Shown piece by piece: positions 9,453 to 21,178 of a stretch of DNA of 64,000 nucleotides. The notes beneath the pieces were generated by a model. The model was not told the DNA's origin, ran no database searches, and saw nothing but the letters and a program-made list of their open reading frames with translations. Position 1 is the first letter of the stretch, and the number at the start of each line of letters is the position of its first letter. The DNA is from Lasiodiplodia sp. COLG20. Lineage: Eukaryota > Ascomycota > Dothideomycetes > Botryosphaeriales > Botryosphaeriaceae. The translations under genes and the position numbers were made by a program. The stretch spans positions 1,364,001 to 1,428,000 of the forward strand of contig VNWV01000002.1 of NCBI GenBank assembly GCA_009801085.1, read 5' to 3'.

Positions 9453-11955
9453 ATGGGGCACTTGACAACATTGGCTACGTGCCAGGTACCTATGCTCTGC
9501 GGCCGGTCTCCAACTGCCAATTGCGCTGACGGCCCTCGCAGCTCAACCAATGGGCTCTTGATTTCGAGGGCAATTTGGAGAGGATTCTTGAATCTATCCG
9601 GCAAGCCAAGGCTGCTGGCGCTTCTCTCCGCGTCGGTCCCGAGCTGGAGATAACTGGTATGCCTCTTTATCCCATTGAGGGTCTTTGCCTGACACTAGCC
9701 CAGGCTATGGCTGTCTTGACCATTTCCTTGAGTCCGACATCTTCCTGCACTCGTGGGAGATGATCGCTAAGATCCTCTCTGATAAGTCGTGCTACGACAT
9801 TATCCTGGATATTGGTGCCCCCGTTATCCACCGCAACGTGCGCTACAATGCCCGCATCATCTGCTTCAACGGCCAGATCCTGCTCATTAGGCCCAAGCTG
9901 TGGCTTGCCAACGACGGTAACTACCGTGAGATGCGCTACTTCACACCTTGGAGCAGGCCGTGTCACGTTGAAGAGTACTACCTGCCGAGACTCATCCAGA
10001 ACATCGTGGGTAAGGTCAAGGTCCCGATCGGTGACGCTGTCATCTCTACTCGCGATACATGCCTGGGCGCCGAGACGTGCGAGGAGCTCTTCACTCCTAG
10101 TGCCCCGCATGCCGCCATGGGTCTCAATGGTGTCGAGATCTTCACCAATTCCTCCGGCAGCCACCACGAGCTGCGGAAGCTGAACACGCGCATCTCTCTC
10201 ATTCTTGAGGCAACCAGGAAATCGGGTGGCATTTACTTGTACTCCAACCAGCAGGGCTGTGACGGCGATCGCCTCTACTATGACGGATCCGCCATGATTA
10301 TCATCAATGGTGAGATCGTCGGTCAGGCCTCCCAGTTCAGCTTGAACGATGTTGAGGTTGTTACCGCAACTGTCGATCTAGAGGAAGTCAGGGCCTTCCG
10401 CTGTGCTCCGAGCCGTGGACTCCAAGCTGTTCAGGCGAACGCGTATCAAAGGATCGAGGTTGACTTCAGCCTCTCCGTTGAAGGTGGTGCGCTAGATGCC
10501 AAGTTGAGACCTTCCAAGTCTTTCAAGCCTTTCATCCACGAGCCCGAGGCCGAAATCGCCTACGGGCCTGCGTGCTGGCTGTGGGATTACGTGCGAAGAA
10601 GCCGACAGGCAGGATTCCTCATCCCTTTGTCGGGTGGTATTGACTCTTGCGCTACCTCCGTCATTGTCTTCTCCATGTGCAGGCTCGTCATTGAGGCTAT
10701 AGAGAGAGGCGATGAGCAAGTCATCAGAGACGTCCGGTCCGTTTGCGGCGAGCCTGAAGGGTCTAGCTGGCTCCCATCCACGCCACAGGAGTTCTGTGGC
10801 AGGATTTTCCATACCTGCTACATGGGCAGCGAGAACTCGTCTGCTGAGACTCGCAACCGCGCAAAGGATCTTGCCAAGGACATTGGCGCTTACCACACGG
10901 ACTTGGACATCGACAGTGTCGCGACAGCTTTGAAGACTCTCTTCACTACCGTCACTGGCTTTGTTCCGCAGTTCAGGGTCCATGGAGGGAGTAACACTGA
11001 GAACCTGGCGCTTCAAAACATCCAGGCCAGGATCCGCATGGTCATTGCCTATCTCTTCGCTCAGCTGCTTCCTGTGGTTCGTGGTCGCAAAGCCCCTGGA
11101 AGCTTGCTTGTTCTCGGTTCTGCCAATGTCGACGAATCTTTGAGAGGATATCTCACCAAGTATGATTGCAGCAGTGCTGATATCAACCCTATTGGAGGAA
11201 TCTCCAAGACGGACCTCAAGGCATTCATCAAATGGGCAGGGAAATCTTTCGAGCTCCCGATCTTGGAGGACTTCATCAATGCCACACCGACTGCAGAGCT
11301 CGAGCCTATCACAAAGGATTACGTCCAGTCCGATGAGGCCGACATGGGAATGACTTGTATGTTCCGTTGTATCATGTTCCGTCCAAAAGGACGATTAGCT
11401 GACTATGAATTAGATGACGAGCTCTCGGTGTTCGGAAGACTGCGCAAGGCAAGTAGCTTATTGCAAATGTCCTGACGGTCAGCTAACTAGTTGCAGGTGC
11501 ACAAGCTTGGACCTTATGGAATGTTTGAGAGGCTACTGCACGACTGGAGCGATCGCATGAGCCCAAGGCAGGTGTACGAGAAGGTGCGGAGGTTTTACTG
11601 GTCAGTGATTGCTACCCGCCCCTTATCTACTCCTGCGGACTGATTTTTGTTCAGGTTCTACGCTATCAACCGTCACAAGATGACGACCATCACCCCTGCG
11701 TACCACGCCGAAGCTTACTCCCCCGATGACAACCGGTACGTAGATCTAACCAATCAATAGGATTCAGGCTAACTTGATGTTCGAAGATTCGATCTGCGAC
11801 CGTTCTTGTATCCAGTGTTTAGTGAGTCATTCCTCTGCCGGTACGCTAATGATTCTTACTTACCTCTATATTCAGGCTGGCCGTACAAGAAGATCGAAGA
11901 GATGTTGAAGAAGCATGAAGAAGGCGAGGCAAAGAAAGAGATCAAGGGAGAATAG
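9453..11955 (+). CDS. qns1: Glutamine-dependent NAD(+) synthetase
   Basis: Eight exons: 9453-9485, 9542-9656, 9704-11356, 11414-11448, 11497-11600, 11655-11735, 11787-11821 and 11876-11955, giving 711 residues. It makes NAD from nicotinate adenine dinucleotide, ATP and glutamine. The N-terminal nitrilase-type glutaminase domain shows the Glu-Lys-Cys triad at E45, K114 and C175 ([24 protein letters not shown]). The C-terminal synthetase domain has the P-loop SGGIDS at about 359-364 and later [12 protein letters not shown]. The end reads [11 protein letters not shown], as in other fungal enzymes. The fourth intron (11449-11496) starts with GC rather than GT (AAG|GCAAGT). Splicing there restores [11 protein letters not shown] exactly, so I regard it as a true GC-AG intron. 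Confidence 0.96.
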
Positions 11956-12322
11956 AGGCCCATCTCATCCCTTGACGGCTCTTTAGCGGCAAGTGCCGAA
12001 TCCACAGCTAAGTCCAAGTCGTTAAACATTTGCCTCTAGGTTAGACAAACATGCCATCCTGCACAATTTGTTCTTTTACGTTCCTGCATTCCGTGTAGTT
12101 GCTGCATATCAGGACGTATGTCTAGTCTTTCACAGTTATGCAGCTTCTCGGATACAGACATCAGCCGTCCACGCAAATAGTGCGTAAATTGTTTGCCGAG
12201 CATTCCTAAGAGACTGTATCTTTCTGCAGCCCGATGTGTGCTCTTGAATGAATAAGAGTAGGAGGCAGCCCCTAGCTTTGGATGCTGACAAGATACAGGG
12301 GAGAAAGGACAAACAATCTATT
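11956..12322. other. Convergent 3' gap
   Basis: This is the 3' flank of the NAD synthetase and of the convergent monooxygenase. No feature is seen. Confidence 0.4.
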
Positions 12323-13582
12323 CTATTGGAGACTCTCGATAGCCCGTCGTCTCAGAATAGCGCAATCCTCAGTCAAATTCTCCCACATGTGCGCATCATA
12401 ACATGCTTGGCGACTCATCAGGACGGCCGGTTCTGCCCTCTTCCTCATCTCCTTTTCGTACTCATTGATGGCCTCTTGCTGCTCCACCTCGCCGCTATAA
12501 ACCTTCTTCAGCGCTCTGACCAACAACATGGCGTCCAAGAGGCCATGGTTCGCAGCCTCTCCCCGATACATGGTCATTGCATGCGCTGCATCGCTGGCAA
12601 GTGTGACCCGGCCATTCCTATTGTCCCACTCCAAGCAGGGCCAGTCAGCAAGCTTCACTTCCGTGACGATGGTCCCCTCCGGAATCCCCTCCCACACCCG
12701 CCTAAGCCGCGGATCAAAGTGCCGAGCCCTCTGCTTCATGAACTCCAGCCTCGCTGCGTCCGTTTCCGCAACTTCATCTTCCGGCCCTTCCACAGGCCAA
12801 GACATGTTCAGCTGCGCGCGGTAGGTCTTCCCCTGTTCCTTGCTGCCGTTCTCCTTCTCCATCGTTCCATTCACCGCAGGCGGCGTCTCGAGCACCGAGT
12901 ACCACATGAACGTTCTCGTCGGTGGATGCAGGCCCTGGAATAACAGCGGGTCCAGCGCGCGCAGCGGCGCGATGGCCTCGGCCGTCATGTCGACGGCGAC
13001 GCCCGTGAAGCGCAGCGGCAGCTGCTCGTTGCGGAACGTCGCGGGCACTAGAACCTGCCTGATGCGCGACCTGCTGCCGTCGACGCCGATGACGAGTCTG
13101 CCCGTAGCAGTGGTGCCGTCCTCGAAGACTATAGCGGGCCGTTCAGCAGAGCCTGAAGGCTGCTGCTGCACAACGACATCGACTACACGCGCGCCCCAGA
13201 CGACGCGGTCCTCCAGCCCGCGCAGCAGCGCGGCGCGCGCCTTCTCGCGATGCAGGCGCCAGCGCCGGTTGGGCGGGATCTTAAACTTGACAGAGCAGTC
13301 ACGCAGATCGAGGAAGAGGAAGTTGCCGCCGTCGTGGCCGGCGCCGTTGGCCGGGTCGACCTGCGCGCTGCTCACGAGGCGGTCGAGCACGTCATCCGGG
13401 AGCAGGTCCGGCAGGAAGGAGAGCGCCCAGTGCAGCGTGACGGCCCAGCCCTGCCTCCGCGTCGTGAGCGAGGCGTCGCGCTCGTAGATGCGGAAGGGGA
13501 TCGAGGCGCGCTTGAGGGCTTGGCCCAGGGCCAGGCCGACGAGGCCGGCGCCGATGATGAGGACCGGTTGCTCGCTGTCCAT
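12323..13582 (-). CDS. FAD-dependent monooxygenase (aromatic-hydroxylase type)
   Basis: A single intronless frame of 419 residues from the Met of MDSEQPVLI. An in-frame Met 18 codons upstream (13636) would add a proline-rich tail that the family does not have. The N-terminal Rossmann motif IIGAGLVGLALGQAL with YERD downstream binds the ADP part of FAD. GVDGSRSRIRQ is the DG fingerprint, and SDAAHAMTMYRGEAANHGLLDA is the second FAD motif. This is the flavoprotein hydroxylase architecture (FAD_binding_3). The substrate cannot be read from sequence. The closest use is likely catabolism or tailoring of an aromatic or polyketide compound. There is no signal peptide. The gene is GC-rich and lacks introns, unlike most neighbours, and an MFS permease lies 1.8 kb away. 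Confidence 0.85.
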   Translation of the reverse strand: MDSEQPVLIIGAGLVGLALGQALKRASIPFRIYERDASLTTRRQGWAVTLHWALSFLPDLLPDDVLDRLVSSAQVDPANGAGHDGGNFLFLDLRDCSVKFKIPPNRRWRLHREKARAALLRGLEDRVVWGARVVDVVVQQQPSGSAERPAIVFEDGTTATGRLVIGVDGSRSRIRQVLVPATFRNEQLPLRFTGVAVDMTAEAIAPLRALDPLLFQGLHPPTRTFMWYSVLETPPAVNGTMEKENGSKEQGKTYRAQLNMSWPVEGPEDEVAETDAARLEFMKQRARHFDPRLRRVWEGIPEGTIVTEVKLADWPCLEWDNRNGRVTLASDAAHAMTMYRGEAANHGLLDAMLLVRALKKVYSGEVEQQEAINEYEKEMRKRAEPAVLMSRQACYDAHMWENLTEDCAILRRRAIESLQ

Positions 13583-15372
13583 TAGTAATTGAAACAGAGG
13601 AACGGAGCGAGGAGGAGGGGGTCGAGGAGACACCAAAGAATAGCCGTTATTTGGAGGTGTTTACTGACATTGAAGTCATTTTCATGGCGCCTGATGCAAA
13701 CGGCCAACGGCCGTGGCTCCTGCCGCTTCTATCCGTTGGCCCCCAAGATACGATCCTGCGAACAAGGGTTCTACAAAGGCCAAGAGATGCAGTTGCAGGA
13801 AAGATACGAAGTCAGCGGGAGGTAAACCCCACTATGCGCACGGACCATGATTGAAAAGCTACCATCGCGTCAGCATGTCTGAAAGCTGACACTTCCACAC
13901 ACAGGCGAAAGCTCATCGTTGTCATGAAGATTATCGGGCTGTCATGATACAAGACATTTGTGGCTAATCTGATTAAGAATTCCAACATGACACAACCCTC
14001 TTCTTATTAGTCACTTATATCCGGGCCAGCTTTTTATCTATTGTGGCCACGTCGAAGTTTAACTGTCTATAATTGGCTGAAATCACATATCAGCTTCCAC
14101 GCAAGGGCTTAATTCTCTACCTGCAGTCAGAACTTCGAATGGTAGGGCTGATTTCCCTACGCTCAACGACATGAACACCGATGCCTAGGTTCTCAGCCGC
14201 ATCCAAAGTAAGACCTCTATTATCACCATCGTCGTTAGCTACCGACTCATACCTGCACAACCCTTCTCCATTGGCATCATTGACACCTTCGTTACACTCA
14301 AGCATGTCTACCGTTAGAAGGATAGACATTGCAGGACAACTGCCGAATAATAGCGACGAAGTGACAGTGAAGATATTTAAAGGTGCGTCACGCCCCACAC
14401 CCGTTCATGCACATGATAGCGCCCATCGAACTACAAACTGGGCGCTCAGACATGCATTGCATGACTACTGGCTGGATGGCGATGCGCCCTTGCGTCTGAG
14501 TCGCCAACTTACGGCGTTCAATCGGGCGTTGGGCTGATGTAGCACAGGTCTATGTATGAAGTGGTCTTCCAACAATGGTGGCGCTTTTAAAGCAAGCAAT
14601 CCTTCTTCTGGAGCACCGCTTACGCTTTTCCGGAGCCTTTTTCTTAAGAGTTTTCCTGTGCGTCTTTTATGCGCTGACTGATGAAAGACGGTGAGGTCGA
14701 GAAGGAATGTTACTACACGCTAATCGCTCACGCAAGGGGTAGGCCTTTGCGGTTAATAAGGCCAAGGGGCCGGCTCACAAAAACCACACGAGCATCATGC
14801 CACTGCATGCAGGGCCTCGGCTCGTTCGATGCGGGGTTTATTCCAAAGAAAAATTTCCATAGCGTCAAACTGTGGATCCACTCAAGCAAGTGATGCGCAG
14901 TTGTACGAGCGGGGTTTCGCTTTGTATTATGGGACACATGCTGGGGTCGTGAATACGCGTATGCGCAGTAACAAGAAAAAGTGGTTTAATGCGAAGTTTC
15001 TAACCCTGCCGCGGCAAGATACAGCGCCATCTGATCTTGGCGCGTGTCTCCATGTCCACTTGGCGATGCAAGCTGCCGGGTTAGCCACGGGACATAGGAC
15101 CGGGGGATTGGATGTGTTCTACCAGCCAATGATACCGCACGGCACCAATTTCCGATAAGTGCTTACTTTGTATCGCATATGCTCGTCGATCTTCTATACA
15201 CCTTCCGTATACGGATGTCGTTTGAAAAGTAGGGCTGAAGTCCAAATAAAGGTCCTTGATTCCTAGATAAGTGGTGCGGATACACTTCTGGGAATGGTTG
15301 CGGCCTGTTTCGAATCTGAATTTCTGTTTTCTATTCCTTCCTTCCTCTCTTCTTCATTTTCACTATTTGAAC
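13583..15372. other. 1.8-kb AT-richer gap between monooxygenase and permease
   Basis: No gene can be supported. Short open frames at 14117-14398 (minus) and 14181-14537 (plus) overlap each other and match no family I recognise. Base composition is more AT-rich than the coding flanks. A CT-rich tract at about 15325-15360 just upstream of the permease start looks like its core promoter. No copy of the foldback element seen elsewhere in the window was found here. Confidence 0.4.
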
Positions 15373-17027
15373 ATGGAAATTCTGGAGACAGCTGGTATCA
15401 TGGATGAGAAGTCACTGCAGCCTACCTTAAGACCTCGTCGAGATTCATTGGATGGTGAACCTCCTGAACATGAGGTCAACGAGAGAGCACTGTATCGAAA
15501 GATTGATCGACGGGTCGTTCCACTTCTTTTCTTGGTGTATTTTCTGCAGTTTTTGGACAAAGTTGTCGTCAACGTATGTTCAATCTCCACACGCAACGTC
15601 TATTTACTGACTTCTTTGTAGTATGCCAATGTACGTCACAGCGCCCTGTCTATATCTACTACCATCCACAACTAACGCACCGCTTAGCTCATGGGTATTC
15701 AAAAAGACTTGGGCATGAAAGGCAATGACTTCTCCTGGATGGCCACAGCCTTCTTCATCGGTTTCGGAATTGCGGAGTTCCCTCAAGGTATACGCAAGTT
15801 TTCTTACCATCTCCCCGCACCAGCTGAGCATGAATACAAGGCGCGCTCGTGCAGCGATACCCGGTCAGCAAAGTCCTCTCGGCCAATGTCTTCCTCTGGG
15901 GCGTGATCCTCTGCTGCTCAGCAGCCTGCACCAACTTCGCGGGCATCCTTGCCTGCCGCATCGCGCTGGGCGTGTGCGAGGCCGTCATCGGCCCCGCGCT
16001 GATCATGATCACGTCGACGTGGTACACCAAGGACCAGTCGACGCCGCGCTACGGCCTCTGGTACTGCGGTCTGGGAACGGGCCAGATCATCGGGGGCATC
16101 ATCTCCTTCGCCGCGCAGCACGCGCCTGCGGGCCTCAGCTTCGCGGGCTGGCGCATCATGTTCGTCTGCGTGGGCGCCGCCAACATCGTCGCCGCCATCC
16201 TCTGCCTGACGCTGCTCCCCTCGACCGCGTCCGCCGCGCCCTTCCTCTCCGCCGCCGAAAGGGCCCTCGTCGCGCGCCGCCTCGCCGCGGACCGGGCCGG
16301 CACGGGCGCCAAAGTCTTCTCCTGGCGCGGCGCCGTGTCCGTCTTCGCGGACGCGCAGACGTGGCTGCTCGCGCTGCTCGCGCTCCTCACCACCACGCCC
16401 TCGGGCGTGATAACGACCTACTCGTCCATCCTGATCAAAGACTTCGGCTACACGCCCAAGCAATCTGCCCTCCTCAACACGCCGTCCGGGCTCGTCTCCA
16501 TCACCGCCACCCTCCTGACCACCTTCTCCATCGTCCGCGGCTGGCAGCGCACCACGGCCATCGCCCTCATCCTTCTCCCCGCCCTGCTCGGCGCCGGGCT
16601 GATGTCGTTCCTCCCCGGAAACAAACCCGGCAGCCTCGCGGGCATCTACCTGGTCAACTGCACGACGGCGCCGCTGGTCCTCGTCTACGCCCTCGTCGGC
16701 GCCAACTACCACCTCGCCGGCGGCTACACGAAAAAAGTCACGGCCGCCGCCGTCGTGCTCGTCAGCTTCTCGCTCGGCAACGTCGTCGGGCCCCAGACCT
16801 TCCAGGCCCGCGACGCCCCCAGCTACTTGCCCGCCAAGGTCACCGTCCTGGCCGTCGAGGCCGCCGCCGTCGTCGTGGCTTTGGCCCTGCGCGCCTTGTA
16901 CGTCTGGCGCAATCGGAGGGCCGACAGGGAGGGCGACGGGCCGGCCGGGTGCGTGGTGGAGAGACGGGCGTGGAAGAGAGGCACCGGGGGCGACGAGATG
17001 GACGGAGGCTTTAGGTATGTGTTGTAG
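15373..17027 (+). CDS. MFS permease of the allantoate/anion:cation symporter (Dal5-like) family
   Basis: Exons 15373-15573, 15622-15630, 15688-15787 and 15841-17027 give 498 residues. The second exon is only 9 nt and encodes Tyr-Ala-Asn. The joined DKVVVNYANLMGIQKDLGM is the conserved end of helix 1 in this family, which proves the microexon. About 12 hydrophobic segments are present in two groups of six, with a central loop containing FSWRGAVSVF, typical of Dal5/Tna1-type organic anion carriers. The N-terminus is a hydrophilic cytoplasmic tail of about 50 residues. The likely location is the plasma membrane, moving a carboxylate or vitamin-like anion with protons. The actual substrate is unknown. 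The last exon is markedly GC-rich. Confidence 0.88.
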
Positions 17028-17670
17028 TGAGAAGAGAAAAGGGGGCGCCGGGAAAAAAAAAAAAGTAGAGTGTGAGCGAGATGAGAATCTTAAATTATAT
17101 TTAAGTCTGTTCCATATGCTATCGTATAGGTCGCTTGCGATATTAGCTTTGATGTCAATGGAATTGGCTTCGGGAGGTGAAATTTTACAATCCGCAGTGT
17201 TGGTGTAGATTGGAGATAATGACTTCAAATACTCAAGGTTTGTATGTGGTAGCGTGGAAATGCACCACGCTGCCCATTTCTTTGTTCGCGTCTCGCATAT
17301 TGTCCCCCCTTACCGTCGAGTAATTTGGGTGGAACCGGGCCCGTCGGCTTCATCACTTTACCCAAAACATTCGCACGTGAGAAAAATAGCCTTTGTGGAA
17401 TGATGAATTCGTCACGGCGAATCCAATCTTGCTCTGAAAACAATAATCTCATCCAAATTCTCCGAATCTTTCCTCTGGAGATCAGCAAAGTAGGGTATCT
17501 AATTCGTTCGTCACCGTCCCCGGAATTCCACCGACCCAGGAGGACAGGAGTCCCAATACGCCGCGCCAACATGTGCATGTTCTGCTAATGCTTAGCCATG
17601 AAAGAAAACGCCAGTAAACATGCAAACTTCAAGACGACGCCGCGTCTATGGCTTCTACCGTAAAAGCACC
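17028..17670. other. Convergent 3' gap
   Basis: This holds the 3' flank of the permease, including a poly-A run at about 17054-17065, and of the RING/PHD gene. No gene is seen. Confidence 0.4.
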
Positions 17671-19795
17671 TTAAGAACCGTTAACCAGTGAAACGCCTTC
17701 GCCGCTTGTAGAACTTTCCGCCATTGGTGACAGACCATCCGTCTTCAATGCTTTCACCGCCTTATCTACTTCCTCGGAAGCCACCTGCTGCCACTTCTCT
17801 CTGGTCCTCTGATCTGCCAGGCTGGCCGCATCACCAACCCTCTCGTACATCCTTCTCGATATGTTCATATTAATGTCCGTGTACTCGTCTTTGTTGACTT
17901 CGTTCTTCAAGTAAAGCGGCTTCAGAGCAGCCTTCACCATGCGCTGGATCTCAGCCTTGGTAGAATACGACATGTTGGCACGCGTTGGCGATGCGTCTTT
18001 GGAACGAGGAGGGCTTGCAAGAACCGACTGTTGAGACCCTCGCCGCTTCCTCGACGGCCTTTCGCCACCATTTTCGTTGTACTCGTGTACGAACCGGTCA
18101 TCCTCGGCAGGCGAGTATGGCGCAAATTGTGGCGCCGAAGGGAAGATTGGTGTGATAGTCGAAGACAGCAAGGGAGAAGACGGTCGCGCTAGCGTCAGGG
18201 GCGGCGGGGTCATGGCGCGAGGGGTTATTAACCCCGACCCGAGAGGCGAGCCAACAGGTGAAGACATCTGAGGGGGTGACGACGGCTCAGTTGGTCGATT
18301 TGCTGCATTTTGTCGTCGTGTGGGTGCAGGATCAGCCGCCGGCGTCGACGTCTCGACCTCTTTCAACAGTGACTGCAGGAAATTGGATCCCGAATTGTCT
18401 GGGCCAGCCTTGGACCCGGGGCGACCAGGCGCAGATGCACTCGTAGAGGCGGTGACAGCGGCAGTTGGCACACTGCTGCGAGCCGCAGATGATGATTCGC
18501 CGTTATTGGCGGAGCCCGGCAGCGCCGTCGCAGTTGCACGGCGGGTGCAAGGGCGCTTGAGAGCTCGTTCCGGCTCAGGCTGGGGCTCGCTCGGGGATCC
18601 TGACGGAGAACGCCGCTTTCTCCTGTTGGCTGGGGTAGCGACTTCCCTAGCCTTCTCAAAGGCATTCCAAGCCCGAAGCTCATCCTGTGACTCGGGTGCT
18701 GGAGCTTCAGGCCGCACTCGTGCAGGTGCCAAGAGGGCAGCAGCATGTTGCCGGAACCTGGCAGCATTGCCTTGCCGCTCTGCTGCCCGAACTCGTGCCT
18801 GATAGGCGTCAATTTCCCGTCGTTGAGCTTCGATGCGTGCCTGTCCGGAAATGTCATCGTCAAAGGGAAAGTCGAGGTCAATGCCGGTACGACGATTGAC
18901 TTCTTGCCAGACGCGGGCCCAGGAGTCGGCCCTCCTCCTCCTGGAGCGGATTGCGCGTTCGCGTGGCGTCAGCCTAGACGTGACAGCGGAGCGGTTGTGT
19001 TGCCGCTCACGCTCCCACTCACCCAGCGCGAACGGATTTTCCATGCAATGCTGGCAATACCAGTCGCCTGCAGGCACTTCATCCAGACCAGCGCAAAAGA
19101 CATGGCAAGGACGGTCGCAGGAGTCACACAGCATCAGCTGTTCCTGGTCTCCAAAGTCGTCGCACACCATGCATGGTTCGAAGGAAGGCTCGAGCAGGTC
19201 TTCGTCGACGATCATGGTCGGATCCAGCTCAGCGACTTGCTGTTTGTCTTGGACTCCATAAGATGAAACAACTCGACCTGTGGGGCGCAGCGTTAGTCGC
19301 GAGGTTTCGCGGAAAATAATACACCGAGGCTGACACAAGAACGCTGGAAAGACCCACGGACATGAACTGCAAAAATGTGTAGATTGACCCATGGGTCGCC
19401 GTCGGTCGAACCAGTTCGTTGTCCTGCCGGACTGGTAGGGGTGTTCCTGCAACGGTTGTCTACTCACCTCCTAGTTTAGCCAGAAGTTGAACCTCGTTGA
19501 AGCTTGCGCGGCAAATGGGGCAGCTGTTTGCACGCTCGACCCATGGCTTCAAACACTCGTTGTGCAGGTTGTGACCACATGGTAGGAGATGCGCGATAAT
19601 TTCGTCATCCGGGGGCAGCTCGTCGTCGGAAGCGGCGGGTTGTGGGGGCTTGTCGTGGTCGAGGGTAGCTTCGGTGCTCAGGTGCGCAGCTTCAAGCGAG
19701 CCATCTGCGACAGGCGGAGCTTGTTCCTCGGTCGGTGGCGGCTCGGAGAGATCAGAAAGCAGGTCGCCGAGACAAACAATGCACGTCTCGGCCAT
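17671..19795 (-). CDS. RING and PHD finger nuclear protein
   Basis: Exons 19795-19468 and 19277-17671 join in phase to give 644 residues. An N-terminal RING-type finger begins at CIVC (residues 5-8). About 60 acidic/proline-rich residues separate it from the rest of the finger, [12 protein letters not shown] and CPICRA, an unusually long first loop. A PHD finger follows near residue 140 ([26 protein letters not shown]). The remaining 450 residues are Ser/Pro/Arg-rich and probably disordered, ending in a short conserved helical block ([24 protein letters not shown]). The arrangement resembles PHRF1-like proteins: RING for ubiquitin transfer and PHD for histone H3 tail reading. E3 activity is inferred, not shown. 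Confidence 0.88.
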
Positions 19796-20654
19796 GAGGG
19801 CAGGAGAAAGACAAAAGGGAGCAGGTGGGAGGAAAGCAGCGTGCGAGCATCAAGGTCGGCGGCGTTGTCTGGAGGTTTAAATGGAAGAGGTCGAGATGAC
19901 AGAGCCGGCGCAGCGGGGATTATGAATGACGCTAAGATGGCCCTAGCCGCATTAGGCGGGCGCGACGGCCAGTAAGAACACGTGCAGTTGGGCCAATCGA
20001 ACGCCAGCTGCACAAGGAGCTGCCTGCGAGATGATTTATCGGACTTGCACCAGGTGACTTGCGGGGGGTGTGGAAAGGGAAAGGGCGAGAGTCAGCAATC
20101 ACAAGCGCACCTGCAACACAGCGTGACAAAACCCTGACGACATGCGCGCATCGCCCTTCACTACTGTGCATAGCTGTGTTCCAGCTGCCTACGTTTTACC
20201 GCCTTGCAGCCTTACCGCCCTGGTCTGCTGGCTTGCGCGCCGAGCGTCATTTAGCGCCCCGGCCATTTCGAGGAGCGATCCGACATTACTACTGCGGCCA
20301 TGGCTCCAATACGATCGTCGCCAGCGCGGATCTCCTAGGCGCATCCAAGACAATGCGTCTGCCAACCGACTTTTCGGCCACAACCGGACATGAATGCGGA
20401 AAGGGGGATATTCAGGCGCAGTGCAGCCGTCAAAGGGCTTCGTCGATGGCGGGAGCACAGCAAGCCGGTCTTTACACATTTGGTGACAGGGTTGTTCTCC
20501 ATTCTTTGTATTCGTCCCGATCCGTGGTGAGATTCGGTCGTGATTTTGGGGTTCTATCGACTTGGATGTCGCCGCATGCCGTGTGATGACCGGAACCCTA
20601 GACAAAGAGAAAAAACCCAGACACCGTGTCGTAATTTTTCGCAAACCCACTCCC
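19796..20654. other. Gap between RING/PHD promoter and RPL43 3' end
   Basis: The gap is 859 bp. A 175-codon frame on the plus strand (20059-20586) has no domain and a composition unlike a real protein. I see only promoter and 3' flank sequence. Confidence 0.4.
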
Positions 20655-21178
20655 TTAAACCTCAGCAATCTCCCTCAGACGGCGGATCGTCGACCTGGTA
20701 GCGGCAGCGGCGGGAGTCCTGGTGCATCACAGTCAGCCTCTGTCCTCCGAACATGCCTCGTCCTCGTGTCCAGTGCAGCATGTCGTCCGCCGAAACTTAC
20801 GAGACGGTGTAGGCGCCACCGGCGATGGTCTTGTGGCATGCCCTGCAGTTCCAGATGCCGACGGAGTTACGCTTGACGGTGGTCTTGCCGCAGAAGGTGC
20901 AGGTGTAGCGGGCGTGCTGGGTGATTTCCATCTGCAATACTGTCAGCTCCAGGCCCAGGGCGCGCAAAGGGCGTTGTGCGCTTACCTTCTTCACCTGCTT
21001 ACGCAGGGAAGCACCGTAGCGGGTGCCGTACTGGGCTCAATTCAGCATATGCGGTACCTGCGTTCAGAAACGGACGAACTGACCTTGCCGGTGATGCCGA
21101 CCTCTGCGACAGAATTAGCGACTGAAAAAATCGGGGAGCGGCTGGGAAAATGAACATACTCTTGGTGCGCTTCGTCAT
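20655..21178 (-). CDS. rpl43: 60S ribosomal protein eL43 (L37a)
   Basis: Five small exons: 21178-21160, 21103-21084, 21030-20986, 20931-20801 and 20718-20655, giving 92 residues, the exact family length. The protein begins [21 protein letters not shown]. Its zinc ribbon has the CxxC pairs CTFC and CRAC, with the conserved KRNSVGIW between. It is a component of the large cytoplasmic ribosomal subunit. The gene has four introns in less than 530 bp, and the first lies 19 nt after the ATG, as is common for fungal ribosomal protein genes. Confidence 0.96.

Noticed and set aside
14117..14537. Possible small gene on either strand in the gap before the permease
   Set aside because: The two frames overlap, match no family, and lack a convincing start context or intron structure.
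12323..17027. Secondary-metabolite gene cluster
   Set aside because: Only a monooxygenase and a permease are present. There is no polyketide or peptide synthase, terpene enzyme or pathway regulator nearby.
15918..17228. 436-codon minus-strand open frame opposite the MFS permease
   Set aside because: Arg/Gly/Glu-rich low-complexity translation, fully explained by the GC-rich third positions of the permease.
20059..20586. 175-codon plus-strand frame between the RING/PHD gene and RPL43
   Set aside because: No domain, atypical composition, and it overlaps the expected promoter of the RING/PHD gene.
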